From: Ricordea florida
Lineage: Eukaryota; Cnidaria; Anthozoa; Corallimorpharia; Ricordeidae
Direction of reading: 5' to 3'
DNA length: 64,000 nt
NCBI GenBank assembly: GCA_949710005.1
Contig: OX453281.1
Span: 20,611,561-20,675,560, forward strand
The notes under the pieces are model-generated. The model saw only the letters and a list, made by a program, of their open reading frames with translations. It had not been told where the DNA came from and did no database searches. Shown here piece after piece: positions 19,021 through 30,100 of the stretch; the stretch's first letter is position 1; each line of letters opens with the position of its first letter. The translations under genes were made by a program, and so were the position numbers.

Positions 19021-19493
19021 AATGAGGCCAGTTTGACCGTGAGATTATTGCGGGTTCAAACCCTGGCCGGACCAGCACTCAGAGTCTTAAAATAACTGAG
19101 GAGAAAAAGCTGACTTTGTAATTACATCTGTAAATGGTTAGACTTTCTAGTCTTTTCAGAAAAGGACGATAAAACGTAGGACCCGTCTCACAATACTTGC
19201 TCCTAATAATCTGTGGGACGTTAAAGAACCCACATGTACAAACTGTTCGAAAAGAATAGGGGACGTAGTTCCCAGTGTGGTGGTCTATCTCTACCTCTGG
19301 TTTCATCTGTCAATTCATGTATGGGTTGGGTGGGTGGGTGAGATCATCTATAGACTGATAGCGGCAGCCAGAGGCGCCTTTACATGCTGACGTCCGATCT
19401 CACCCAATGGAAGTGTAAAGCGCCTTTGAACATATTCATATGAAAAAGTGCGTTATATAATTTCAATTCTTTAATTCATTCATTCATTACTGG
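19021..19493 (+). mobile_element. tRNA-derived SINE family C, copy 1
   Basis: A truncated tRNA-like head with a box B-like GGGTTCAAACCC is followed by a body shared with 49908-50165 (CACTCAGAGTCTT, GGTTAGACTTT, AGTCTT). The 3' end has GTGCGTTATATAATTTC and a short ATTC repeat tail. It lies immediately after the tRNA-Lys pseudogene. Confidence 0.6.
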
Positions 19494-19519
19494 AAAATAT
19501 GTAAATGACACTAATGTTA

Positions 19520-20012
19520 TCTATAAACTAGGCTGGTTGCCCACAAAGCAACAAAGACAATTTAAGCACTTTTAAAAAACTTTTACATAAGGCAATATAT
19601 AATGCTGAGTGGCCTTCCTTCCTTTCTTTAGATGTAGTACAAAATGGTCAGATGTCTTAGATCTAGTAACACAATTAGACTGGCTACTCCTCTAGAAAAG
19701 GGAACTTTCCAAGATACGTCTGCAAAACTATTCAATGAATTACCTACTAGCATGAGAAGTGCAAAGAACTTTCAACCTTTGTCAGGTTACTGAAAAAACA
19801 CTTTGCCGTTTCAAGGGACACTTGAATTAGATGAACACTAGTTACTTATTATTACATATTATGTTATTACATATTATTATTATTATTATTATTACTATTA
19901 CTATTATGACTTCATCTTTTCTATTTAGTGCACGCGTAGAGTAGTATAGTTTTTACGGAGGAAGAGCCACTGAGTGGATTTCGTAATAAACCATTATTTA
20001 TCTATCTATCTA
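19520..20012 (+). mobile_element. Non-LTR retrotransposon (CR1-like) 3' end
   Basis: With frame breaks, the region from about 19680 reads LATPLEKGTFQDTSAKLFNE, then LPTSMRSAKNF. This resembles the extreme C-terminus of CR1/Jockey-type reverse transcriptase proteins (the usual LWNSLP...SI..FK ending). A TATT-rich stretch and a terminal (ATCT)n tail at 19998-20011 fit a 5'-truncated LINE. The clade call is tentative. Confidence 0.5.
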
Positions 20013-20187
20013 ATTACTAAAGGGTATTCGGAGTTAGGAGAGCCAATCACAACACACGTAAAGCACTATTCACTGATTTGGTAAATAATGAAAAATAACG
20101 TATTCAGCTGCTGTAATCAAGCTCTGTACTCGAGTTTGTTTATACTTAGGGTCGTGCTAAAACCGGCTTCAACATTATCGCGTCGTC

Positions 20188-22272
20188 TCAGTATTCGCTT
20201 ACGCCGTAGCATTTCAGTTTTCCCAAAGAATGATACCCTTTGTTTCTTGAGGAATATCCCGTATCTCCAAACCTTAGTTGCCTTACAGGAAGTTTGGACT
20301 TGTCTGTGAGAAGACCGCTGTCTTCACGTAAAACGCCGTCGTTTTTATCACAGTTGCAACCGTAGCGGACATTTGCACAGGAGTTGGTCATCCCGCATGC
20401 GCACTTACCACTACCAGGGGCGGCTCCTCCCCAGTATGTCATTTTAGTGGAATCACGTGCCACCCACCAGGCCATGGAGCCTCTAAACAACCTTGAATCA
20501 ATACACTCATACTTTATAAACTGTTCGCAGTGTGACGACACCCTGGTAAGACTCGCTAGCTGAAACAGACTCGCTCCTGTGTAATGGATGTCATGTGAGT
20601 AGCTACCAGCGGACTTATATCCATCCACTAATGTTCTGCTCTCACTGTCATGACCGATGACGGTCACGCCCACTCCATTCTTGTCAGTCATGTCACAGTA
20701 CACGGTAAATGGTGCCAGGCCTCCCTCGCCATCTGGGTCGATGGCGTAATTTCCGTTGGTACTGCTTGCGTGACCTTTTAACACAGAACAGGAAGGGGGA
20801 AAAACAGGCCTAGGAGAATTGATCTTAACTGTTGCTTCTATCGTCGTCAGAGCAATAGTCGCTTTACACGTGTAAAATCCTTCATGTGATTTCTTAACGT
20901 TGGGAATGAGCAGAGTTCCATCCAGTAAAACATGTGAGTCTGCCGGAAGTGAAGGCTTGCCATCCTTCATCCATGCGACTGAAGGTTTCAGATCACTCTC
21001 GGCCATACATGGCAAACGAACGCTGGATCCAAGGAATGGAGTCAATTGCTCAGGCGGACGAGATTTAAAGTGCAAAGTAGAAAAAATCATCAGTAGAATG
21101 GAAGATTTTGCTGTTCCTAAAGTATTCTTAGCTTCACAGACGTACGTCCCGCCATCCTTTCTTGTGACATTGTAAATCGTCATTTCTCCTTTCTTGATAA
21201 CAACTTTTTCTCTTGGTAATCTATCAACAGCCTTTGTCCACGTGACTACGGGGTGCGGCTGACCAAGAGCTGTGCAATTCAAAGTAACATTTTGTTGTTC
21301 TTCAGCGATCATTCGTTCTTTTGAGGAGACTATAGGCGCGAACTGAACTGTCAATTTAGCCGACGTGTTTATGTGTCCCAGAATATTTTCAGCTCTGCAA
21401 CTGTAAATCCCGTCATCCTTGAGCCTAATGTCACTCAAAATCAGAGTGCCACTGGACTCTACCACGTGACGTCCAACTGGAAGCGTTGAGTTGACCTTTG
21501 ACCACGTGACTTTGGGAGGTGGGTTTCCATCCACTGTACATTTCAAGACGGCCGTCTGACTTTGGTTGACTGTCATCCTAACAGAAGACTGTAACAGTGA
21601 TGGAGCCGAGATGGACTGGCCCGGCTCACCTTTAGCGCCCTTCATGCCTTGCGGTCCTGTCGGTCCCGTGGGACCTGAATCTCCTGGTAAACCAGGGTCC
21701 CCCTTTATTCCCACGGATCCTTCAGGTCCTATTGGGCCGTGTTTACCAGGGGGTCCTGTTGGCCCAATTTTACCCGGTTTTCCTCGGATACCCGGTCTTC
21801 CCTGTCTTCCTCTGTTTCCTTTGGGTCCTGGTTGGCAGAGCGTTTGATCCTTAGCACAGAATTTTTTCTGAAACAAACGAAGCTCTCGTTTGATTATCTC
21901 TTTTATTATCTCTTTCACTTGAGAAGCTTTTCTTTGTGGACCTTGCTGTGAATCGTCTGCAGACGAGCTGCGTTTTTGCCTGAGGCCACTTTCCACGCGA
22001 TCTCCATGTCCCGTCTTCGGCGTAAATTGTAATTGGCTGCGCGCCATAACTTTCCATCTTCCGTGATACTGCTGTACTTTGCGAAGGATTTCTTGTTCCA
22101 TCTCATCAAACGATGCCAATGAGTGAGAAATAAGTCGATGATGTTGTTCTAACTTAATTTCCACTTGTATCAGTGCCACACAACACACAACAGACAGTGC
22201 CAAACCTGAAGCTGAAAACAAATGGTATAATGTTTTTCTTTTACTTCTCTTCTGTCGATCTTGTTTCGTCAT
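20188..22272 (-). CDS. Type II membrane collagen/Ig/fibrinogen-like protein
   Basis: A single uninterrupted frame encodes 694 aa from the ATG at 22270-22272. The basic N-terminus is followed by one hydrophobic segment (residues 19-37), so the protein is probably type II with the rest outside the cell. A furin-type RQKR lies at 98-101, followed by an amphipathic stretch. About 24 Gly-X-Y triplets span 148-219. Three Ig-like domains follow, with Cys pairs at 245/292, 333/379 and 422/469. The Cys-rich C-terminal region (494-694) contains YCDMTD and [14 protein letters not shown]; it resembles the fibrinogen-like module of contactin-associated proteins. Membrane collagens with such a furin site can be shed into the matrix, which is likely but unproven here. 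The absence of introns in such a long multidomain gene is notable. I do not know a named orthologue. Confidence 0.85.
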   Translation of the reverse strand: MTKQDRQKRSKRKTLYHLFSASGLALSVVCCVALIQVEIKLEQHHRLISHSLASFDEMEQEILRKVQQYHGRWKVMARSQLQFTPKTGHGDRVESGLRQKRSSSADDSQQGPQRKASQVKEIIKEIIKRELRLFQKKFCAKDQTLCQPGPKGNRGRQGRPGIRGKPGKIGPTGPPGKHGPIGPEGSVGIKGDPGLPGDSGPTGPTGPQGMKGAKGEPGQSISAPSLLQSSVRMTVNQSQTAVLKCTVDGNPPPKVTWSKVNSTLPVGRHVVESSGTLILSDIRLKDDGIYSCRAENILGHINTSAKLTVQFAPIVSSKERMIAEEQQNVTLNCTALGQPHPVVTWTKAVDRLPREKVVIKKGEMTIYNVTRKDGGTYVCEAKNTLGTAKSSILLMIFSTLHFKSRPPEQLTPFLGSSVRLPCMAESDLKPSVAWMKDGKPSLPADSHVLLDGTLLIPNVKKSHEGFYTCKATIALTTIEATVKINSPRPVFPPSCSVLKGHASSTNGNYAIDPDGEGGLAPFTVYCDMTDKNGVGVTVIGHDSESRTLVDGYKSAGSYSHDIHYTGASLFQLASLTRVSSHCEQFIKYECIDSRLFRGSMAWWVARDSTKMTYWGGAAPGSGKCACGMTNSCANVRYGCNCDKNDGVLREDSGLLTDKSKLPVRQLRFGDTGYSSRNKGYHSLGKLKCYGVSEY

Positions 22273-22869
22273 GGTCAGAAACTTCGATGATCCTTCTCTC
22301 AATGAAAAAAAGGCTTTAGGTAGGTATCTATTGCACGAAAGATAGCTGTGTTTTAAGTCCCTAAGGAGCTTAAATTCCTAATGTTATGGCTAACAGCGTA
22401 ATGTTATTTACACTATGTGCGCGTATCAAAGTTTGAACTTCTGTGATCTGATACGGAATCTGACAAGACGCGTCACCTTGATTTATTTCCGTTTATCACG
22501 TGACAGGAAAACACTGGCATAAAAAAGACCAACTAGATTGTCTGTTTAGGAGTCATATGACACCATGCAGTTATCAAAGAAGACGGAAAACTTGTCAGAC
22601 TCTAAAATCCACAAGTTTTCCGGGGGTTATAAGGCTTTAATACGCTGGCGAGTTTCAAATGGTATCATAAATGCAAACAACGAAAAAAAAACCCTGAACG
22701 TAACAAAAATTAAACACAAAAAGTCTCAGGCTCGGAGAGGCAAACAACTACAATTCTAAACATAAGAGCCATAACTCAACAATTTCACGTGTATTATCTT
22801 TTCTTTTGTTTCAGATAATTCCAGGTCACTTTACCTGGCCACTTAATGCTTGGTTTGACTGTGTTGAGT

Positions 22870-24376
22870 CAAGAGAAAATGAGGAAAGAGAACATAACCC
22901 CGTCTGATGTGATAAGAGAAAATGAGGAAAGAGAACATAACCCCATCAGATATGATAAGAGAAAATGAGGAAAGAGAACATAACCCCGTCTGATGTGATA
23001 AGAGAAAATGAGGAAAGGGAACATAACCCCGTCTGATATGATAAGAGAAAATGAGGAAAGGGAACATAACCCCGTCTGATATGATAAGGGAAAATGAGGA
23101 AAGGGAACATAACCCCGTCTGATGTGATAAGAGAAAATGAGGAAAGAGAACATAACCCCGTCTGATATGATAAGAGAAAATGAGGAAAGGGAACATAACC
23201 CCGTCTGATGTGATAAGAGAAAATGAGGAAAGAGAACATAACCCCGTCTGATATGATAAGAGAAAATGAGGAAAGAGAACATAACCCTGTCTGATATGAT
23301 AAGAGAAAATGAGGAAAGAGAACATAACCCCGTCTGATGTGATAAGAGAAAATGAGGAAAGAGAACATAACCCCATCAGATATGATAAGAGAAAATGAGG
23401 AAAGAGAACATAACCCCGTCTGATGTGATAAGAGAAAATGAGGAAAGAGAACATAACCCCGTCTGATATGATAAGAGAAAATGAGGAAAGGGAACATAAC
23501 CCCGTCTGATATGATAAGGGAAAATGAGGAAAGGGAACATAACCCCGTCTGATGTGATAAGAGAAAATGAGGAAAGAGAACATAACCCCGTCTGATATGA
23601 TAAGAGAAAATGAGGAAAGAGAACATAACCCTGTCTGATATGATAAGAGAAAATGAGGAAAGAGAACATAACCCCGTCTGATGTGATAAGAGAAAATGAG
23701 GAAAGGGAACATAACCCCGTCTGATGTGATAAGAGAAAATGAGGAAAGGGAACATAACCCCGTCTGATATGATAAGGGAAAATGAGGAAAGGGAACATAA
23801 CCCCGTCTGATGTGATAAGAGAAAATGAGGAAAGAGAACATAACCCCGTCTGATATGATAAGAGAAAATGAGGAAAGAGAACATAACCCTGTCTGATATG
23901 ATAAGAGAAAATGAGGAAAGAGAACATAACCCCGTCTGATGTGATAAGAGAAAATGAGGAAAGGGAACATAACCCCGTCTGATATGATAAGGGAAAATGA
24001 GGAAAGGGAACATAACCCCGTCTGATGTGATAAGAGAAAATGAGGAAAGAGAACATAACCCCGTCTGATATGATAAGAGAAAATGAGGAAAGAGAACATA
24101 ACCCTGTCTGATATGATAAGAGAAAATGAGGAAAGAGAACATAACCCCGTCTGATGTGATAAGAGAAAATGAGCAAAGAGAACATAACCCCGTCTGGTAT
24201 GATAAGAGAAAATGAGGAAAGGGAACATAACCCTGTCTGATATGATAAGAGAAAATGAGGAAAGAGAACATAACCCTGTCTGATATGATAAGAGAAAATG
24301 AGGAAAGAGAACATAACCCCGTCTGGTATGATAAGAGAAAACGAGGAAAGGGAACATAACCCCGTCTGGTATGTTA
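22870..24376. repeat. 43-bp minisatellite, about 35 copies
   Basis: A unit such as GATAAGAGAAAATGAGGAAA followed by GAGAACATAACCCCGTCTGATGT repeats about 35 times. Variants (GAGAAC or GGGAAC, CCCC or CCCT, GATGT or GATAT, GATAAGAG or GATAAGGG) recur in blocks, giving a higher-order period of about five units (215 bp) in the middle. Because 43 is not a multiple of 3 and the unit lacks stops on the minus strand, all three minus frames stay open. The resulting 504-, 441- and 312-residue frames are artefacts of the repeat. Confidence 0.95.
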
Positions 24377-24600
24377 AGGAGACAGAATCTATTTTTTAAC
24401 GCGGAATCTATTTATATCTCGTTCCATGGCTGCGCGGTTTCCCCATGGCGCATTGAAATTACAACCACTTAATGAGAAGGACATCAGCCATTGCTCAGTT
24501 AAAATAATTTCCGGATCTAAAAATAGATTCTGTTTCCTTATCATAGTAAGAGAACCCAGTATGGAAGATACGTTCTCTTGTCTCATTTTCTCTTGGTTGT
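24377..24600. repeat. Inverted partner of the 43-bp minisatellite end
   Basis: AGACAGAATCTATTTTT at 24381-24397 pairs with AAAAATAGATTCTGTTTCC at 24519-24537. Just outside it, GTTCTCTTGTCTCATTTTCTC near 24572 is an inverted single copy of the minisatellite unit. The array is therefore one arm of a foldback whose other arm was never amplified. Confidence 0.65.
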
Positions 24601-24914
24601 GTCCTTTCGTGAGTGCTATTTTTTTGGCGTGTATATGTGTGTGTGAGTGTTTGTATCGGTTTGAATCGCTCATGTTGAACTACTCGTCTATTAGCATCGA
24701 TGCTTTTTATGGCGTGATTACTTGGTTTAAACATTAATTTTTTTGGCAACCGGTCGAATTATAGTGGCTTGGTGACTAGTTTATTTATTCTCAAAAAGTT
24801 CGTTTTGTTTCAAACATCAGAGGGACATTTGGTAGGGGGGAGTAGGCTTCAATTGCAAAAGCACAAACGAGTGAACAACAACCAAAGGAGGAATCCAGTA
24901 ATCTTCCAACGTTT

Positions 24915-25370
24915 GGTTCTAACTTTTTGATCTGTGGATCAATTCATGCAGTCTCTATTCGTTGGAAAGCTACTGAACAGTACTGTATTGGGATACTGTT
25001 TGTTTTACTGTGCAATGTGGTTCTAACTTTTTTTATCTGTGGATGATCTGTGGATCAAACCATGCTGCATGACCATTCTTTAGAGAGCTACGGAACAGTA
25101 CTGTACTGTGGTACTGTTTGTTTTACTGTACATGTGCAGAGTGGTTCTAGCTTTTTCATCTGTGGATCAAACCATGCAGTGTGACCATTCTTTGTAAAGC
25201 TACTGAACAGTACTGTACTGTATTGTTGTTCAGATCTGTTGGTTTTACACCACTGCGCAATGTAATCTTAACTTTTGCATCTTGTCGGCTGAGGAAACCA
25301 TGCCGTTTAACCATTTATTAGAAAGTAACTAAACATTTCAGGCCTATGGTAGTGGTTATTACGCAGTGTA
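24915..25370 (+). repeat. Satellite-like tandem repeat (about 115-130 bp), locus 1
   Basis: About four diverged units share GTGGTTCTAACTTTTT, CTGTGGATCAAACCATGC, GACCATTCTTT and GAACAGTACTGTACTG. The same unit recurs in two to three copies at 44520-44770. No coding potential is visible. Confidence 0.7.
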
Positions 25371-25525
25371 ATTGCAACTTTTTTATCCTTTTTTTATCTT
25401 TTTTATCATGAGGCGGAAATTGCTTGTCACAGGGATTGAAGATGAGCTGAAGTTCCTTGAACTAAGAACTTGTCTGTGGCTCAGGTTTGACATTCATCAT
25501 TGGCCCAACAAAGTGTAGCCTATTT

Positions 25526-25587
25526 GTAGCCGCACCTTCCACCCAAAGGAAAAAACGTTTTTTCCTTCGGGGGGAGGGTGCGGCTAC
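25526..25587. repeat. 62-bp near-perfect palindrome
   Basis: The left arm starting GTAGCCGCACCTTCCACCC pairs with a right arm ending GGGTGCGGCTAC, with almost no loop at ACGT. It would form a stable hairpin. Confidence 0.6.
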
Positions 25588-27124
25588 TCGCAGGTTAAAC
25601 AAAGTGTGACAAACTATCCTTCCCTGCGCCTACCCCGTAATTTGAGTCATTTCTTTTTTTTTTGGGGGGGGGGGGTGGGGTGGGGAATCGGGCCGGGGAG
25701 AGAGTTACTTTTAGTCTGGCCACGGCGAGACAATTCAATAACACCACCGATATATAATTTTCTATTAATTACTATTCAACTTGCTGCAAAGCCTTCTGCT
25801 ATTCTTGTGTCTGTTGTAAATTTTCGCTCATTTACTCTGCATTAAAACGAACTGCATCGGAAGACGGAAGGAGAAGGTCACAGTAAATTCCTTGGGATCC
25901 ATTTAAGGAAAATTCTCGTCGTAAATATTTCGATCGTAAAAAAATAGCGAAAGGATACCGAACCTTTCGAGAAACAGTTCCCAGTTTGTAGAGCGAGTCA
26001 TCTTTTTACGACAGGCCTTTCCGGGACTAACAAAGGTCTCGGATCTTTCGAGAAATGCACGCCAGGTGTTCCCATGCAATATCAGTTGCTGGCACTCGTA
26101 ATTTCAAAACGAGAAATATATATTCTGTGAAAACAGTTTCACTTTGATAAATACAGACAAGTAGAGGATAAAGATTTTAAAATTTATTGCCCTAGGTCTG
26201 GTCCCAACGTGTCTGTTTGTGAAGAACCTTAGTAAAGGGATAATATTATTTATATACATTTTCACGCCTTTTTGAAAAAAGAAATCTAGAGCAAAAAAAA
26301 AAAGATTAATTAAGAAAGAAATCCCGTGCCAGCAAGGAGATTTTTAATTATTTTTTCCCCGCTTTCTTTTCGTTATTCCATCGGTAAATCTGCCAAGCAA
26401 ATTATTCAAATTTCTCGGTTGTTTCGAAATCCAACATGCACGTTAAAAGCAGCATTATCCATAATCGACTTGTTAAATTCACGGCGCTTCCCTTCGCACC
26501 CCTTTTATCGTTCCTGTCTGGTAAATTACAAAAAAAAAAACGATCTTTTTACGCGACATGGTGGGAAAGACACCAAGGAATTAATGATGTTAAATAATAC
26601 AGGGAAATTTTCTGAAAAAATATGTTAAAGAAATACAACGACGTGATAATATCTTCGAGCACTCATACATGAATGAAGCATTTGTGGTGTGATAATCCAA
26701 TAAGCTTTTGTCTTTTGTGGAGCTTTAAATTTTTATGAATATGCGGGTAAAAAAAAAAATGGAAAAGATCCAACGAGACACAAGTTTTGTCCAATGGTCA
26801 CCCTGCCTGCTCTTGTTCCTGCTCACTATTTATGTATGCAGTGACATCACACCATATAATTCCCGTTCTTTGTCACAGTCGATTGAGCATGAGCGAAATT
26901 TTTGAAGGGTCGAGTTGCAAAACGAAGAATGTCTGCGTAACATTCTTCTTCGAGATTTTGACATCTCGTTTAGCTTTCTCTGTGGATTAGAAAATCTGTG
27001 TGGGAAGTTGCCGGCGATGGTGAAACCGAAAGAAGAAAATCCACTGAAGTTTAGACGAACAATACAAGCATTTGCTGGCTAAAGTGTGTTTGTTGTGATA
27101 TTTTCACTGCAGTCCTCTATCAAT
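25588..27124. other. No recognisable gene; upstream of the phostensin-like gene
   Basis: I see no convincing coding exon in this stretch. It holds a T/G homopolymer run at 25652-25680 and AT-rich sequence, and near its right end presumably contains the promoter and 5' UTR of the gene starting at 27125. A 5' noncoding exon cannot be excluded. Confidence 0.5.
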
Positions 27125-30100
27125 ATGACGGCGGTATTACCGGCATGGAAAGTAGAACTTATGGAAAAGAAAAAGAAAAAGGTGCAGGATCAGAAACAGC
27201 ACATCGAAAGTGAGAGCGTACGCAAAGTATCGATTCCAGAATGGAAACGATCTTTGCTAGAGAAGAGGAAAGATTCGCCGGAAGCTAGGGAACAGCCTTC
27301 GTGTGTCAACAGTATTTTTGGACCAAGAATCATGAAGAGATCGCCTCAAAGTTCCCTTTCGACATCAAGTGTGAGACAGGAGCCGTCTGACAAAGATGGT
27401 GACGAGATGGACAAAGCAAATATTCTGCGAGATGGTGCGCTTATAAACAACTCTTCCCCCGGTCTCGGGACGAGGTATACGAATAGTTCTGTTGCCAAAG
27501 CTGTCGAATTCACGTCCGAAATGGATCATAAAACAAACAAACATCACTCACAGAGAGAGAAAAAGATTTGCCGCGACAACACTCAACAGGTAGAAACCAC
27601 GGAAACGAGATCGGAAAGGAATGGAATCGGAGAAAGTCCGCAACCCGAGAGCAGTGTGAATTACGAACATGTCAAACGCCCGTCAGACCTGCGGCGATTA
27701 TTTGAAAAATCGCATTCACAGGTAGACAAGGGACTTAGCAGAACGCAGCCGGCGAAAAGAACAGAAAGTAATGATGAACAAATTAGTAAAACCGCTGTAG
27801 AAACAGCAAACGCTGTTGAAATTGTTCAGAACGAATCGCAAATCAACAAAAATGCCGAAGACAATGCACAGTCAATTCGCACAAAGAAGTTACAGGTCAG
27901 TTCGGGAGCGCCATCTGTTGGGTCCAAACGGAATTTCGCATCATCTCAGTTCATTCCGAAACCATACAAGTCTTTTGTTTCTACACCTCCCTGGCTGAAA
28001 AATACAACAAACAGGAATGTTTCATTCCAGGTCAACGGTACCAAGTCTGTCCAGGAAAATGATTTGGTAGGAACTGGAATTCAACAGAGTGGTGTTGACA
28101 GTGTCAGTGATGTGTGGCAAGGGGCTGAAAATGATACTGCACATTCCAGCAGCGTCAATGCAGACAGGATAACAAAATCTGTAGATTCAGTTGAACCTAT
28201 TACATCACAAAGAACTTACTGGCAGGAGACAAAGGGAGAACAGTATTCATTAATGAAAGAATCTGGCTCAAAAGAGCAAGAACCCCTCAGATATCAAAAT
28301 GAAAGCAACCGAGAGTTAAATAAATTTATTGAAAAGCCTCATGCTACAGAAAATGCTGCCCCAGTTCTTGAAAATGTGAATATAGGCCTTAGATCTGCTA
28401 GTGACACCAGTACACAGGATTGCATTGATGCATCTAAGTCTACTAAGCTACATAAATCTTCACATCCGGTGGATGAAAGTATATTGCATAGACTGAATTC
28501 GCAGGGAACTACACTACTGAGGTATTCTTTAGAAAAAGAATCAGAGGAGGAAGATCAGGAATCATTTAAACCTAGAAAAGAAAGTGAAAATATGAAGTAC
28601 ACTGTAATTGATAGAAAGAGTCGGCAGGAGAATGTTCTCAAAGATGGTGAAGAAATCCTCTTGCCATCTGTAAATTCAGTTGTTCATACAACCCCTGGTC
28701 CTCCACTGGAATTATTTTCAGAGCATAGTGGGATGGATACAACCAGTTCCACTTCAAAAAGCAGCATTGAATCACTTAGAAGCAAATTTGGACCTAGTGG
28801 TGGCTTCCAGAAGAGGTACTCATCAGAGGAAAACCTCCTTCATACAGAAAACAAGGCTACCCAAAGCTCTGCTGGCAGTACCACACTAAGGCAGGCTCAT
28901 GGCATAAGGCCTCCACCACCCATGAAAAGGTGGTCTGCTGATGTTATCAACTTAATGTCACGAGACCTTGATGATGACCTTGCAAATTTATCACCAACAA
29001 GTGACTCCAAAAAGTCTTCACCTGGTAGCAGTTTTAGCAGAGGCAGATCGTCGTCACTGTTTGATGTCCATGAGGAGTCTGGGATGGATTTCTTTCAGCA
29101 CAAAGCAGGTGTCTCTCAAGGGATTGAACATCGTATGAACAAACTGATATGGAAGGCATCAGTGTCAGAACTCCATCTCCATGCCGATGACAAAGAAGAC
29201 TCCGATTCTTTGAGTGATGATAATGAGATGCCACCTCCCACCAGTGATATCACTGCTGAGTCTGATGTTCCAGCAGGTAATGAAAGTGCAGGACTTGCAA
29301 AACGTTCCCTTGCACCTGCCCCAGAAGAACAAGAAATAAAAGAAGTGTTTGTGCATAAACGTAGCATTTCAAATGATATAGAGGAAAGAGTAAGTGAGCT
29401 GCTACATCGCCAAGTTTCGCATTCTGAGGGAGAAGGGACAGAAGAAGAAGTTATCTCGGAGACTGAATCTAAGGTGCATTCTGTCCATGAGGTAACAGGT
29501 GCAAGAGAGCAATCTGACAATTCAGAGGTGGTTGAAGTAAAGGAGAATTTAAAAAATGATTACACCAGATCAAGTGATGTTTTTTCCTCATCAAAAGATA
29601 CAAGAGAAGCAGATCAAAATTTGTCGGACAGTAAGCCTTTAAAGGGCTCAGTTCACAAACTTTCGGCCTTGTTTGGAGCAAGCATTGGTAGATCAAGCAA
29701 GAAGGACAAAACTGGTTCACAAATGAAAGTGAAAGATAACATCAAACTGCAGAAGGATTCAACAACTGAGAGAGAAGAAAGTAAAATTTCTAATCTGTTT
29801 ACACATAAGACAGACAAAAAATCCAGTTCCACAGAAAAACATTCATCCATTGGAAGCATTTTCCCTTGGCTAAAGAAAAATGAAATGGTAAAGGATGTCA
29901 CAAAAGAACAGAGAACCAGAAACACTGACAAAGCCAAAGATGACAACAGTAACTTAGACAATAGAGGGAATGAGAATCTGTTTCTTGCCGCTCAAAATTT
30001 GAGGCCAGTACGCAAGGAAAAAGTAGAACACAAGATAGTAGGAAATTTAGTTTTGATTAGTCAGGGAGGCACCAGCCAAGAGCATCTTCCTCCAAAGGGT

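Noticed and set aside
21566..21847. Plus-strand frame rich in Gly and Pro
   Set aside because: It is the complement of the Gly-X-Y collagen segment of the minus-strand gene; complementary codons of Gly and Pro give a mock collagen.
22843..24357. Three overlapping minus-strand open frames of 504, 441 and 312 residues
   Set aside because: They are the same 43-bp tandem unit read in different frames. There is no start, domain or splice context, and the repeat explains the openness.
22870..24376. CRISPR-like regular repeat array
   Set aside because: The units are contiguous with no unique spacers, there are no cas genes, and the DNA is animal. The same applies to 45770-46845.
29116..29961. Several minus-strand frames of about 80-134 residues
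   Set aside because: They lie opposite the phostensin-like coding exon and show low-complexity Ser/Leu composition expected from the complement of an acidic region.
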